A stretch of DNA of 33,607 nt. It comes from Shinella pollutisoli (GTDB lineage Bacteria; Pseudomonadota; Alphaproteobacteria; Rhizobiales; Rhizobiaceae). The notes under the pieces are model-generated. The model saw nothing but the letters and a program-made list of their open reading frames with translations. It was not told where the DNA came from and made no database searches. Below, piece after piece: positions 1 through 6,956 of the stretch. Made by a program: the position numbers and the translations under genes. How positions within the stretch are numbered: the first letter of the stretch is position 1; the number at the start of each line of letters is the position of its first letter. The DNA lies in contig NZ_JANFDG010000041.1 in assembly GCF_024609765.1 (NCBI RefSeq), positions 1 through 33,607 on the forward strand, in the 5' to 3' direction.

Positions 1-160
1 TGATCAGCAGGTCGTCAGACGTTATATCCGTAATCAGGAAAAGGCCGACAAAGCTTCCGACTTCGCCGACCTCTTTAATCGTAGCTACTAACTTATAGCA
101 AAACCGCTTCTAGCGGTTCAAGCGCAGCGTTTCAAACCTCCACCTCTGGTGGAGGTCATG
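1..160 (+). mobile_element. Right end of an IS200/IS605-like element
   Basis: After the transposase stop come two perfect hairpins. One is a 7-bp stem AACCGCT/AGCGGTT with a TCT loop at 102-118. The other is a 9-bp stem ACCTCCACC/GGTGGAGGT with a TCT loop at 136-156. Subterminal hairpins, not terminal inverted repeats, are the end signals of this transposon class. The exact right boundary is not determined; about 160 is a guess. It lies fewer than 20 bp from the prmA stop codon, so the element seems to have landed just behind prmA without breaking it. Confidence 0.55.
2..91 (+). CDS. IS200/IS605-like transposase, C-terminal fragment
   Basis: Only the last 29 codons are inside the window, ending with TAA at 89-91. 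The visible peptide reads VVRRYIRNQEKADKASDFAD and then ends LFNRSY. This resembles the C-terminal helix and tail (IRxYIRNQEKxD...LF) of Y1-tyrosine transposases of the IS200/IS605 group, which cut and join single-stranded DNA at hairpin-marked ends. The catalytic HUH and Tyr motifs would lie upstream and cannot be seen. The two perfect hairpins directly after the stop are what this family has at its right end, which supports the call. The fragment is cut by the window edge, so intactness is unknown. Confidence 0.6.
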   Translation, partial: DQQVVRRYIRNQEKADKASDFADLFNRSY

Positions 161-174
161 GCTTTTCCCCCGCC

Positions 175-1053
175 TCAGCGGCGATCGAGATGGATCGTCA
201 CCCAGCCCTCGCGCCAGAGGGTGCGCACGTGGCGCAACCCCGCGCCGTTATAGGCGGCGAGCACCTTCCAGCGCTGCTCGGCGAGGATGCCGGAGAGCAC
301 GACCTGGCCGCCGGGCGCCAGCTGCGCGGCAAGCTGCGGCGCCATGCGCATCAGCGGCCGGGCGAGGATGTTGGCGATGATGAGGTCGAAGGGGCCGTGG
401 CGGCCGAAGGCGGTCGAATGGAAGCCGGGGGCGGTTTCCAGCGCGATGCCGGAGACGATGCCGTTGAGGCGGACGTTCTCGCGCGCGACGCGGGTGGCGA
501 CCGGGTCGATGTCGGTGGCGAGCACGCTGACCGGCGCCAGCTTGCGCGCGGCGATGGCGAGCACGCCGCTACCCGTGCCGAGGTCGAGCACGCGGCGGAC
601 CGGGCGCGAACGCATCACCCCGGCGATCGCCTCCAGGCAGCCCGCCGTCGTGCCGTGATGGCCGGTGCCGAAGGCCTGGCCGGCATCGATCTCGATGGCG
701 ATCTCGCCGGCGCGCACCTTGCCGCGGTCATGCGAGCCGTGCACGACGAAGCGGCCGGCGCGCACGGGCTTCAGCCCCTCGAGCGACCTGGCGATCCAGT
801 CGACGTCCGGCAGCACCTCGCGCTCGATGGGCATGTCCGGGAAATGCGGGGCGAGAAGCGCGGCGAAACGCGCGCGCATCTCCTCCTCCTCGTCGGCCAT
901 CAGATAGAGCGAGGCCTCCCAGAGGTCTCTCTTCTCGTCGATCTCCATCGTCGCGATGGCGTAGCCCTCTTCCTCGAAGGCGTCGCTCATCAGCGCCATG
1001 ACGGTCTCGGCGGTCTTCTCGGTCGTGGTGACGTAGAGGCGGATTTCGCTCAC
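175..1053 (-). CDS. prmA: Ribosomal protein L11 methyltransferase
   Basis: This is a 292-residue cytoplasmic SAM-dependent enzyme that trimethylates lysines and the N-terminus of ribosomal protein L11. Residues 1-100 form the L11-recognition part. The conserved AFGTGHHGTT stretch lies near 127-136, the SAM-binding motif LDLGTGSG at 156-163, and the ANILARPL motif near 227-234. Length fits the family (about 290). The start codon is GTG at 1053, preceded by AGGGA at 1065-1061. SCO1 lies upstream on the same strand, 121 bp away. A hairpin that covers the ribosome binding site is described separately. The IS end lies directly downstream. Confidence 0.93.
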   Translation of the reverse strand: MSEIRLYVTTTEKTAETVMALMSDAFEEEGYAIATMEIDEKRDLWEASLYLMADEEEEMRARFAALLAPHFPDMPIEREVLPDVDWIARSLEGLKPVRAGRFVVHGSHDRGKVRAGEIAIEIDAGQAFGTGHHGTTAGCLEAIAGVMRSRPVRRVLDLGTGSGVLAIAARKLAPVSVLATDIDPVATRVARENVRLNGIVSGIALETAPGFHSTAFGRHGPFDLIIANILARPLMRMAPQLAAQLAPGGQVVLSGILAEQRWKVLAAYNGAGLRHVRTLWREGWVTIHLDRR

Positions 1054-1058
1054 GGTGC

Positions 1059-1083
1059 GCGGTCCCTGTTGTTCCGGGACCGC
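1059..1083 (-). promoter_or_regulatory. Hairpin covering the prmA ribosome binding site
   Basis: A perfect 8-bp inverted repeat GCGGTCCC/GGGACCGC (1059-1066 with 1076-1083, 9-nt loop) lies five bases upstream of the prmA GTG start. The AGGGA that would serve as Shine-Dalgarno sequence is inside the 3' arm of the stem in the mRNA. It could limit prmA translation, but that is inference. Confidence 0.35.
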
Positions 1084-1147
1084 CTAGCATGCCGGGGTGC
1101 GGGGGGTAAAGCGCGCCGGTCCCCCGACCGTGCCGCCTTCGCGCGCC

Positions 1148-1167
1148 GCCGGGCGATTCCGCCCGGC
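1148..1167 (-). terminator. Hairpin after the SCO1 gene
   Basis: A perfect 8-bp stem GCCGGGCG/CGCCCGGC with an ATTC loop begins 8 bp after the SCO1 stop codon. No T-run follows on the minus strand, so it is either a weak intrinsic terminator or an mRNA 3'-end stabiliser between SCO1 and prmA. Confidence 0.4.
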
Positions 1168-1174
1168 TGCGAAC

Positions 1175-1774
1175 CTAGCCCTTGATCAGGTTCCTGAGCT
1201 TCTGCTCGGCCGTGTCGGGGTTCTCTCCATAGGCGATCGTGCCGGTGAAGCGGCCGGTCGCGTCGAGCAGGAAGACGGAGGCGGTGTGGTCCATCGTGTA
1301 GTCGCCGTTCGGATCCTCCTCGTCGAGCGGCACCTTGCGATAGTAGACGCGGAAGCCCTTGGCCATCTCCAGCACCTTCTCCGGCGGGCCGGAAATGCCG
1401 GTGATGCGCTTGGAGACGTTGCCGATATACTGGCCGACGAGCTCGGGCGTGTCGCGCTCCGGGTCGACGGTGACGAAATAGGCCTGCAGCTTCGAGCCGT
1501 CCGGGTCGACCTTGTTGAGCCAGCCGTCGAGCTCGAACAGCGTCGTCGGGCAGACCTCCGGGCAATGGGTGAAGCCGAAGAAGAGGGCGGTCGGCTTGCC
1601 GGTGAAGGCCTTTTCGGTGATCGCCTTGCCGTCGGCGGCGACGAGCTGGAAGGGCACGCCGAACGGGCCGCTCGCCGCCTCGTCCTTCGTGCGGGTCATT
1701 TCCAGCGTCAGCCAGCCGGTGAGGGTCGCGACGAGGGCTACGGCGATCCAGAGGATGAGGCGAACGGTTTTCAT
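1175..1774 (-). CDS. SCO1/SenC family copper chaperone
   Basis: This is a 199-residue membrane-anchored thioredoxin-fold protein that delivers copper to the CuA site of cytochrome c oxidase in the periplasm. An N-terminal membrane segment (LILWIAVALVATLTGWLTL, about residues 6-24) is followed by the SCO fold. The copper-binding CPEVCP motif near residue 70 and the distal His in DHTASVFLLD near 163 are both present, so all metal ligands are kept. The Met at 1774 (MKTVRLI) is preferred because 28 further upstream codons look non-coding. A 52-residue membrane protein lies upstream on the same strand. Confidence 0.92.
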   Translation of the reverse strand: MKTVRLILWIAVALVATLTGWLTLEMTRTKDEAASGPFGVPFQLVAADGKAITEKAFTGKPTALFFGFTHCPEVCPTTLFELDGWLNKVDPDGSKLQAYFVTVDPERDTPELVGQYIGNVSKRITGISGPPEKVLEMAKGFRVYYRKVPLDEEDPNGDYTMDHTASVFLLDATGRFTGTIAYGENPDTAEQKLRNLIKG

Positions 1775-1879
1775 GGCGGTCCTTCGACAGATGCAGTCAC
1801 CGTCACTCTCATAGTCCCTCGGCCGGCGTCCTGCAAAGGCGCCGATTGCCGCAACCACGGGAGAGGGGCCGGGATGCCG

Positions 1880-2038
1880 TCAGAAGCACCAGGACATGCC
1901 GCTTTCGGCAAGGCCGAGGAGGATGTCGGAGCCGTGCCGCAGCCAGCCGGCGAAGGCGAGGCCGGAAACGAGCGCGACGGCGCCCGCGGCGAGGAGCGCG
2001 AGGGGCCATGTCGGCAGGGCGGGTCGGGTCCTGTTCAT
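1880..2038 (-). CDS. Small single-span membrane protein (52 aa)
   Basis: The protein starts at the Met at 2038 (MNRTRPALPTW) and has one clear hydrophobic segment, PLALLAAGAVALVSGLAFAG, at about residues 12-31. A short amphipathic tail ends ESGMSWCF, with a Cys next to the C-terminus. I recognise no named family. The composition, and the position 105 bp upstream of the SCO1 gene on the same strand, suggest a real small membrane protein, perhaps linked to oxidase or copper assembly. An upstream Met at 2080 gives a longer, less convincing N-terminus. Confidence 0.6.
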   Translation of the reverse strand: MNRTRPALPTWPLALLAAGAVALVSGLAFAGWLRHGSDILLGLAESGMSWCF

Positions 2039-2205
2039 CCGGTCATGATAGCGCGAATCCGCCGCGTCCGGAACCGGCAATGGCGCGCCGCCGCCGCCAT
2101 TTTGCGCAAATCGCTGAAATAGGGGCTTTGGCGGGCCTTCCTTAGGCTTTGTTTAATCTCTCTTTGTCACGGTTCTGGAAGCCGCCAACCGGGAAGAGTC
2201 CTATC

Positions 2206-2670
2206 ATGTCCAACGCCATCAAGCAGTCCGGTGATTACCTCGAGATCGTCTCCTTCCATCTGGGGGACCAGGAATTCTGCATCGACATCATGGCCATCCG
2301 CGAAATCCGCGGCTGGGCGCCGGTGACGCCGATGCCGCACACGCCGTCCTACGTGCTCGGCCTCATCAACCTGCGCGGCGCGGTGATCCCGGTCATCGAC
2401 ATGGCCTGCCGCCTCGGCATGAAGATGACGGAACCCTCCGAGCGCTCCGCCATCATCGTCACCGACATCGCCGGCAAGCTGGTCGGCCTGCTGGTCGAGC
2501 AGGTCTCCGACATGATGACCATCCGCGGCGAGCACCTGCAGCCGGCGCCGGAGATCATCCCGGAAGCCCAGCGCGCCTTCTGCCGCGGCATCGTCGCGCT
2601 GGAGAAGACCATGGTCTGCTTCCTCAACCTCGACACGGTGATCGCCGACGAGCTCGCCCAGGCGGCGTGA
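2206..2670 (+). CDS. cheW: Chemotaxis adaptor protein CheW
   Basis: This 154-residue cytoplasmic adaptor couples methyl-accepting chemoreceptors to the CheA kinase. The CheW fold is recognisable from YLEIVSFHLGDQEFCIDIMA through the hallmark segment YVLGLINLRGAVIPVIDM near residues 47-64 to the C-terminal LNLDTVI. The start MSNAIKQ at 2206 is preceded by GGGAAGAG and fits the family length; the open frame reaches back to 2149. No cheA, receptor or other che gene is nearby, so it is an orphan copy, as is common in rhizobia. A strong terminator follows. Confidence 0.93.
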   Translation: MSNAIKQSGDYLEIVSFHLGDQEFCIDIMAIREIRGWAPVTPMPHTPSYVLGLINLRGAVIPVIDMACRLGMKMTEPSERSAIIVTDIAGKLVGLLVEQVSDMMTIRGEHLQPAPEIIPEAQRAFCRGIVALEKTMVCFLNLDTVIADELAQAA

Positions 2671-2689
2671 TTGGCAAGGCAGCGACGCC

Positions 2690-2719
2690 AGCGCTCCGGT
2701 CCCTTGCCGGGGCGCTTTT
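2690..2719 (+). terminator. Rho-independent terminator of cheW
   Basis: A 10-bp stem AGCGCTCCGG/CCGGGGCGCT (one G-U pair) with a 7-nt loop lies 20 bp after the cheW stop and ends in a TTTT run at 2716-2719. Confidence 0.7.
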
Positions 2720-2862
2720 GCGTCCGTCGGCATGCTCTCGAAAAATTGATCATATATTACAATGTGGTAATGGTCGCGTCTTTTCCGCTTTCGGCGGAAC
2801 CAACGCGCCGGTCCCTCGTTTTCCCGTTGCTTTCCCGCACACGGAAACGAATGGAGATTACC

Positions 2863-3222
2863 ATGAACAAGACTGTCACCTTCGCCCTTGCTTCCCTGCT
2901 CGCCGTTTCGCCGGTCGCGGGCGTGGCCTATGCCCAGGACGTCATGCCGACCACGCCGGACACGATGTCGACCGGCTCGATCGGCGCTGACAACGTCCAG
3001 GTCATCTACCTGTCCGCGCTGGAAAACGACGACAGCCAGGCGAGCACCTTCGCGATGCTGTCGAGCAAGGTAAACGACCCGGCGGCGCTCGAGCAGGCGC
3101 AGGCCGAGATCCAGTCGGAGCCGGGCCTGGCCGACGCGCTGGTGTCCAAGAACGTGCAGCTCCAGAACGTGGTGCACGTCCAGACGGCCGGTAACGGCGG
3201 CAAGATCGTCTATGTCAAGTAA
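2863..3222 (+). CDS. Small exported protein of unknown function (119 aa)
   Basis: The signal peptide is clear: MNKTV, a hydrophobic core FALASLLAVSPVAGVA, and a likely cleavage site at AYA before QDV (about residue 25). The mature part of about 94 residues is acidic and Ala/Gln-rich. It includes NVQVIYLSALENDDSQAS, a helix-like AALEQAQAEIQSEPGLADAL stretch, and a basic end KIVYVK. No cysteines or catalytic motif are seen, so it is probably a periplasmic protein; I cannot assign a function. GGAG at 2853-2856 supports the start at 2863 over the in-frame Met at 2851. The gene stands alone between two terminators. Confidence 0.8.
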   Translation: MNKTVTFALASLLAVSPVAGVAYAQDVMPTTPDTMSTGSIGADNVQVIYLSALENDDSQASTFAMLSSKVNDPAALEQAQAEIQSEPGLADALVSKNVQLQNVVHVQTAGNGGKIVYVK

Positions 3223-3238
3223 GGCGGACCGGCAGGAG

Positions 3239-3274
3239 AACGCCCCGGCTTTCAAGGAGGCCGGGGCGTTTTCT
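3239..3274. terminator. Bidirectional terminator between convergent genes
   Basis: A perfect 11-bp stem AACGCCCCGGC/GCCGGGGCGTT (3239-3249 with 3260-3270) is followed on the plus strand by TTTTCT. It starts 16 bp after the exported-protein stop and touches the stop codon of the convergent creA gene, so it can serve both. Confidence 0.85.
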
Positions 3275-3791
3275 ATTGGGGCCTGCCGTTCGTCCAGGTG
3301 ACCTCGGCGCCGTAGAGCGGCACGGTCGAGATCGACATCTTGGCCGAACCGTCGGTCAGCTCGCGCGAATGGGCGAGGTAGATCAGCGTGTCGTTCTTGC
3401 GGTCGTAGACGCGCGTGACGACCAGCGACTTCCAGATCAGCGACAGGCCGGACTTGAAGACCTCCTCGCCGCCGCGCGAAAGGTCGATGTCGCCGACGGT
3501 GATCGGCCCGGTCTGGCGGCAGGCGATGGCGTTGTTGGACGGGTCCTCGAACCAGTTGCCGTTCTTCAGCCGGTCGATCACGCTGCGGTCGAAATAGGTC
3601 ACGTGGCAGGTGATGCCGGAGACCTCGGGATCGGTGAGCGCGTCGATGTAGATGTCGTTGCCGATCCAGTCGACGCCGACCTTGCCGACGGTGTCGGCGA
3701 GCGCCGGGCCGGCGGCGGGCGCCGCGAGGGCGGCGGTGAACGCCACGAGCATGGTGGCGAGGCTCGTGCGGATGCGGTTTGCGCGCGGCAT
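3273..3791 (-). CDS. creA: CreA family periplasmic protein
   Basis: The 172-residue protein has a signal peptide (core SLATMLVAFTAALAAPAAG, likely cleaved after ALA before DTVG). The mature protein matches the CreA family (CreA of E. coli): VGKVGVDWIGNDIYIDALTDPEVSGITCHV, then the SNNAIACRQTGPI segment, IWKSLVVTRVYDRKNDTLIYLAHS and a PLYG ending. Two cysteines, in ITCHV and IACRQ, are conserved in the family. The biochemical role of CreA is not established. The start MPRANRIRT at 3791 gives the normal signal peptide; the open frame extends nine codons further. Confidence 0.88.
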   Translation of the reverse strand: MPRANRIRTSLATMLVAFTAALAAPAAGPALADTVGKVGVDWIGNDIYIDALTDPEVSGITCHVTYFDRSVIDRLKNGNWFEDPSNNAIACRQTGPITVGDIDLSRGGEEVFKSGLSLIWKSLVVTRVYDRKNDTLIYLAHSRELTDGSAKMSISTVPLYGAEVTWTNGRPQ

Positions 3792-3828
3792 TGGCGGGTC
3801 TCCTGTTGCTGCTATCACGTAAGGATCG

Positions 3829-3852
3829 CCGCCCGCCTTGCAAGGAGGGCGG
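3829..3852 (-). terminator. Hairpin after cutC
   Basis: CCGCCC/GGGCGG arms, a G-A mismatch, CCTT/AAGG and a 2-nt loop form a compact hairpin one base beyond the cutC stop. It lacks an immediate T-run, so it may be an intrinsic terminator of modest strength for the leftward operon. Confidence 0.5.
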
Positions 3853-3853
3853 T

Positions 3854-4600
3854 TCAGGATTTTGCGGCGGCGATCGTGGCGCGCACGGCCTCCGTGTCGG
3901 TGAGCGTCAGCTCGTATTCCCGGTCCTTGCCGGTGCCGCCCATGCCGACATGCGGGTTGCGGAAGGCCATGCCGCTCGGCACGGTCCTCAGCGCGGCGAA
4001 ATGCAGCTCCCGCAGCCCGGCTGCGTCGCGGACGGTGCGGATACTGTCCGCGTCGAGCGCACCGCAGCCCATGACGGTAATGCGGCCGGCCGCCTGATCG
4101 GCGATGCGCTTCAGGATGGCGAGGCCTTCGAGCGCGGTGTCGCGCTGGCCGGAGGTCAGCACCCGGTCGACGCCCGCGCGCACCAGCGCTTCCAGCGCCT
4201 CGCCCGCGTCCGCCGTCATGTCGAAGGCGCGGTGGCAGGTGACGGCCATCGGCCGGGCGGCCTGCACCAGCGCTTTCGTGCGCGCCTCGTCGATCAGCCC
4301 GTCCGGCGTCAGGCAGCCGATGACGACGCCGGCCACGCCTTCCCCGCGCAGGATGCGGATATCCTCCAGCATGGTCGCGAACTCCGCCTCGGAATAGAGG
4401 AAGTCGCCGCCGCGCGGGCGCACGATGACGTGGACCGGGATGCGCGCGGCCTTCACGGCGGCGCGCACGGTGGCAAGGCTTGGCGTCAGGCCGCCCTCGA
4501 CGAGGCTCGCGCAGAGCTCGACGCGGTCAGCGCCCGCCTCCTGCGCGGCGAGGAAGCCGTCGATGCCCTCGACGCAGATCTCGATGAGCGGCGTTGCCAT
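3854..4600 (-). CDS. cutC: CutC family protein
   Basis: This 248-residue TIM-barrel protein belongs to the CutC family, named for copper homeostasis although the biochemical function is uncertain. Family signatures run in order: IEICVEGIDGFLAAQEAGADRVELCA, EGGLTPS, VIVRPRGGDFLYSEAE, the GVVIGCLTPDG strand, TCHRAFDM, DRVLTSGQ and TVMGCGAL. Length is typical (about 248). It lies 14 bp behind the M19 dipeptidase and is the last gene of the leftward run that starts with the amino-sugar genes. CutC genes are often found in amino-sugar or glycan operons, which hints at a metabolic rather than copper role; that is inference. Confidence 0.92.
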   Translation of the reverse strand: MATPLIEICVEGIDGFLAAQEAGADRVELCASLVEGGLTPSLATVRAAVKAARIPVHVIVRPRGGDFLYSEAEFATMLEDIRILRGEGVAGVVIGCLTPDGLIDEARTKALVQAARPMAVTCHRAFDMTADAGEALEALVRAGVDRVLTSGQRDTALEGLAILKRIADQAAGRITVMGCGALDADSIRTVRDAAGLRELHFAALRTVPSGMAFRNPHVGMGGTGKDREYELTLTDTEAVRATIAAAKS

Positions 4601-4614
4601 GGATATCCCCCGGA

Positions 4615-5670
4615 TCAGGTCTCGTGCCAGACGGTCTGCATCAGCCGCAGCCAGTTCTCACGGCAGAGTTTTGTAAGCTCCTCCTCGCCGTATCCGGCGG
4701 CCCGCAGCGCCTCGACCAGCGCCTGGTTGCCGGCGGCGTCGCCGATGGCGGCCGGGATGGTGGCGCCGTCGAAATCGGAGCCGATCGCCACGCAGTCGAT
4801 GCCCATCCGCTCCACCATGTAGTCGATGTGGCGCACCATGGCGGAAAGCGGCGTGTCGGGGTTCTCCAGCCCGTCGGGGCGCAGCATGGTCGTGGCGTAG
4901 TTGAGCCCGGCGATGCCCCGGCGCTCGCGGATGGCGTCGAGCTGGCGGTCGGTGAGGTTGCGGGAGATCGGCGTCAGCGCGTGCGCGTTGGAATGGGTGG
5001 CGACGAGCGGCGCGGTGCTCGCCTTCGCCACGTCCCAGAAGCCCTGCTCGGTGATATGGGCGAGGTCGATCATGATGCCGAGCCGGTCGCAGGCTTTTAC
5101 GAGCTCGACGCCGGCGGGCGTGAGGCCCGGCCCGGTGTCGGGCGGGGAGGGGAAGGCGAAGGGCACGCCGTGGCCGAAGGCGTTGTGGCGGCTCCAGACC
5201 GGCCCGAGGGAGCGCAGGCCCGCGGCGTAGAGCGTCTCCAGCGTCGAGAGGTCCTCGGCGATCGGCTCGCAGCCCTCGATATGCAGCACCGCGGCGAAGC
5301 GGCCCGCCGCCATCGCGGCGCGGATGTCGGCCGTGGAGCGGCAGATCGACCAGCCGCCGGCCCGCTCGATGCGAAAGGCGATGGCCGCCATCTCGAGGGC
5401 TGCGGCAAGCGCCGGCTGCTGCCCCAGCGCCGGCACCATCGGGATGCTGTAGCGGCCCTCGGCATCGACCACGCGGGGCGGATAGCCGCCGGGCGAGGGG
5501 ACGTAGATGGCGCAGAAGCCGCCGGCAAGCCCGCCTTTCTTCGCCCGCGGCGCGTCGATATGGCCCCTGTCGGTGCCGTCGATGAACTCGGCGACCGGGT
5601 CGGCGCCCTCCTCGGCGTTCTCCCACAGCCTGAGGAGCACGTCGTTGTGCCCGTCGAAGATCAATTGCAT
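4615..5670 (-). CDS. M19 (renal dipeptidase-type) dipeptidase
   Basis: This 351-residue zinc dipeptidase belongs to the amidohydrolase-fold M19 family, whose members cleave dipeptides including those with D-residues. Metal and active-site motifs are all seen: DGHNDVL at residues 6-12, the Glu in HIEGCEPI near 130, IDLAHITEQGF near 197, THSNAHAL near 224, and GSDFDG near 296. There is no signal peptide, so it should act in the cytoplasm. It sits between nagA and cutC, so a role in trimming peptides that enter with cell-wall fragments is attractive but unproven. A 125-bp gap with a hairpin separates it from nagA. Confidence 0.9.
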   Translation of the reverse strand: MQLIFDGHNDVLLRLWENAEEGADPVAEFIDGTDRGHIDAPRAKKGGLAGGFCAIYVPSPGGYPPRVVDAEGRYSIPMVPALGQQPALAAALEMAAIAFRIERAGGWSICRSTADIRAAMAAGRFAAVLHIEGCEPIAEDLSTLETLYAAGLRSLGPVWSRHNAFGHGVPFAFPSPPDTGPGLTPAGVELVKACDRLGIMIDLAHITEQGFWDVAKASTAPLVATHSNAHALTPISRNLTDRQLDAIRERRGIAGLNYATTMLRPDGLENPDTPLSAMVRHIDYMVERMGIDCVAIGSDFDGATIPAAIGDAAGNQALVEALRAAGYGEEELTKLCRENWLRLMQTVWHET

Positions 5671-5726
5671 GCGTGGCTCCCGGGGATGTGTCGATGCGGT
5701 CTATGGCGTGAGCGGGCTGCGCCCGA

Positions 5727-5756
5727 ACCCCCTCTGCCCGGCAGGGCAGAGGGGGT
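5727..5756. repeat. Perfect 13-bp intercistronic hairpin
   Basis: ACCCCCTCTGCCC (5727-5739), a 4-nt loop GGCA and GGGCAGAGGGGGT (5744-5756) form a perfect palindrome between nagA and the dipeptidase gene. It has the look of the dispersed GC-rich palindromes of rhizobial genomes. No T-run follows, so it more likely acts on mRNA ends than as a classical terminator. Confidence 0.65.
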
Positions 5757-5795
5757 ATCCAACGGTAGAGCCGATTCCGCCGCCGCCCGCAAGCA

Positions 5796-6956
5796 TCAGG
5801 CGGAGAAGACCGGCACCCCGCCGATCCAGGTGGAGACGATCGAAAGCGTGTCGTCCACCACGGCGAAATCGGCGTCGTGGCCGTGGGTGAGCCTGCCCTT
5901 GCGCCCCGCCATGCCGATCGCGTCGGCCGGATAGAGCGAGGCCATGCGCAGCGCCTCGTCGAGGTCGATGCCGACCGTCCCGTGCATGAAGCGCACGCAG
6001 GAGGCCATGTCGATGTCGGCGCCGGCGAGCGTGCCGTCGGCAAGCGTCAGCCGCCCGTCCTTGCGGAAGATCTCGCGGCCGTTGAGGAAGAAGCTCGTCA
6101 TGTCGGTGCCGATGGTGGACATGGCGTCCGTTACCAGGAAGATGCGGCCCGGCCCGCGCTTGGCCCTCAGCGCGACGCGGATCGACACCGGATCGACATG
6201 GAAGCCGTCGGCGATGAGGCCGGCGTTGAGATGGCCGACGTCGAGCGCGGCGCCGACCATGCCGGGTTCGCGATGGCCGAGCGGGCTCATGGCGTTGAAG
6301 AGATGCGTCATCATGTGCGCGCCCGCCTCGATCGCCGCGGCCGCCTCGGCGTAGCGGCAGTCGGAATGGCCGAGGCTGACGGTGACGCCGGCCGCGGCAA
6401 GGGCTGCGATTTGCTCGTTGCGCGCGTTTTCCGGCGCGAGCGTCATCATCAGCGCGTCGAGCTGCCTGCGTGCCGCGATGGTGCGGTCGAGGTCGGCCCG
6501 CTCCATCGGCCGGATCAGCGCCGCGTCGTGTGCGCCCTTGCGGGCGACGGAGAGATGCGGGCCTTCGAGGTGGAGGCCGAGGAAGCCGGGAACGCCGCTG
6601 CTCTTCGCCTCGATGCCGGCGGCAATCGCCGCCTCCGTCACGGCGGGCGTGTCGGTGATGAGCGTCGGCAGGAGCGCGGTGGTGCCGAAGCGGGCGTGCG
6701 CGGCGCAGATCACGCGGATGCCGTCCGCGTCCGGCCGCTCGTTGAGCAGCACGCCGCCGCCGCCGTTGACCTGCAGGTCGACGAAGCCGGGGACGATGGC
6801 GAGGCCGCCCATCTCGACCGTGCGCACGCCCTCCGGCAACTCGTGCCGGGCGGCGATGGCGGCGACCTTGCCGCCGTCGATGAGAAGGATGCTGTCGTCG
6901 TGCCAGAGGTCGCCGTCGAAGATTCGGGCGCCGGTGATGGCGATTACGGTGCTCAT
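5796..6956 (-). CDS. nagA: N-acetylglucosamine-6-phosphate deacetylase
   Basis: NagA removes the acetyl group of GlcNAc-6-phosphate, giving GlcN-6-phosphate and acetate, in the cytoplasm. The 386-residue protein has the family layout: N-terminal beta-sandwich, then VPGFVDLQVNGGGG near residues 54-67. Metal and catalytic residues follow: Glu in HLEGPHLS, His in LGHSDC, His in THLFNAMSP and Asp in VTDAMST. Length is normal (about 380). Its ATG overlaps the stop of the upstream SIS-domain gene by four bases (ATGA), so the two are translationally coupled. Confidence 0.95.
   Translation of the reverse strand: MSTVIAITGARIFDGDLWHDDSILLIDGGKVAAIAARHELPEGVRTVEMGGLAIVPGFVDLQVNGGGGVLLNERPDADGIRVICAAHARFGTTALLPTLITDTPAVTEAAIAAGIEAKSSGVPGFLGLHLEGPHLSVARKGAHDAALIRPMERADLDRTIAARRQLDALMMTLAPENARNEQIAALAAAGVTVSLGHSDCRYAEAAAAIEAGAHMMTHLFNAMSPLGHREPGMVGAALDVGHLNAGLIADGFHVDPVSIRVALRAKRGPGRIFLVTDAMSTIGTDMTSFFLNGREIFRKDGRLTLADGTLAGADIDMASCVRFMHGTVGIDLDEALRMASLYPADAIGMAGRKGRLTHGHDADFAVVDDTLSIVSTWIGGVPVFSA

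Noticed and set aside
2740-2770. AT-rich stretch as a promoter for the exported protein
   Set aside because: It contains TTGATC and TATATT, but the spacing does not fit a sigma-70 promoter; position noted without a call.
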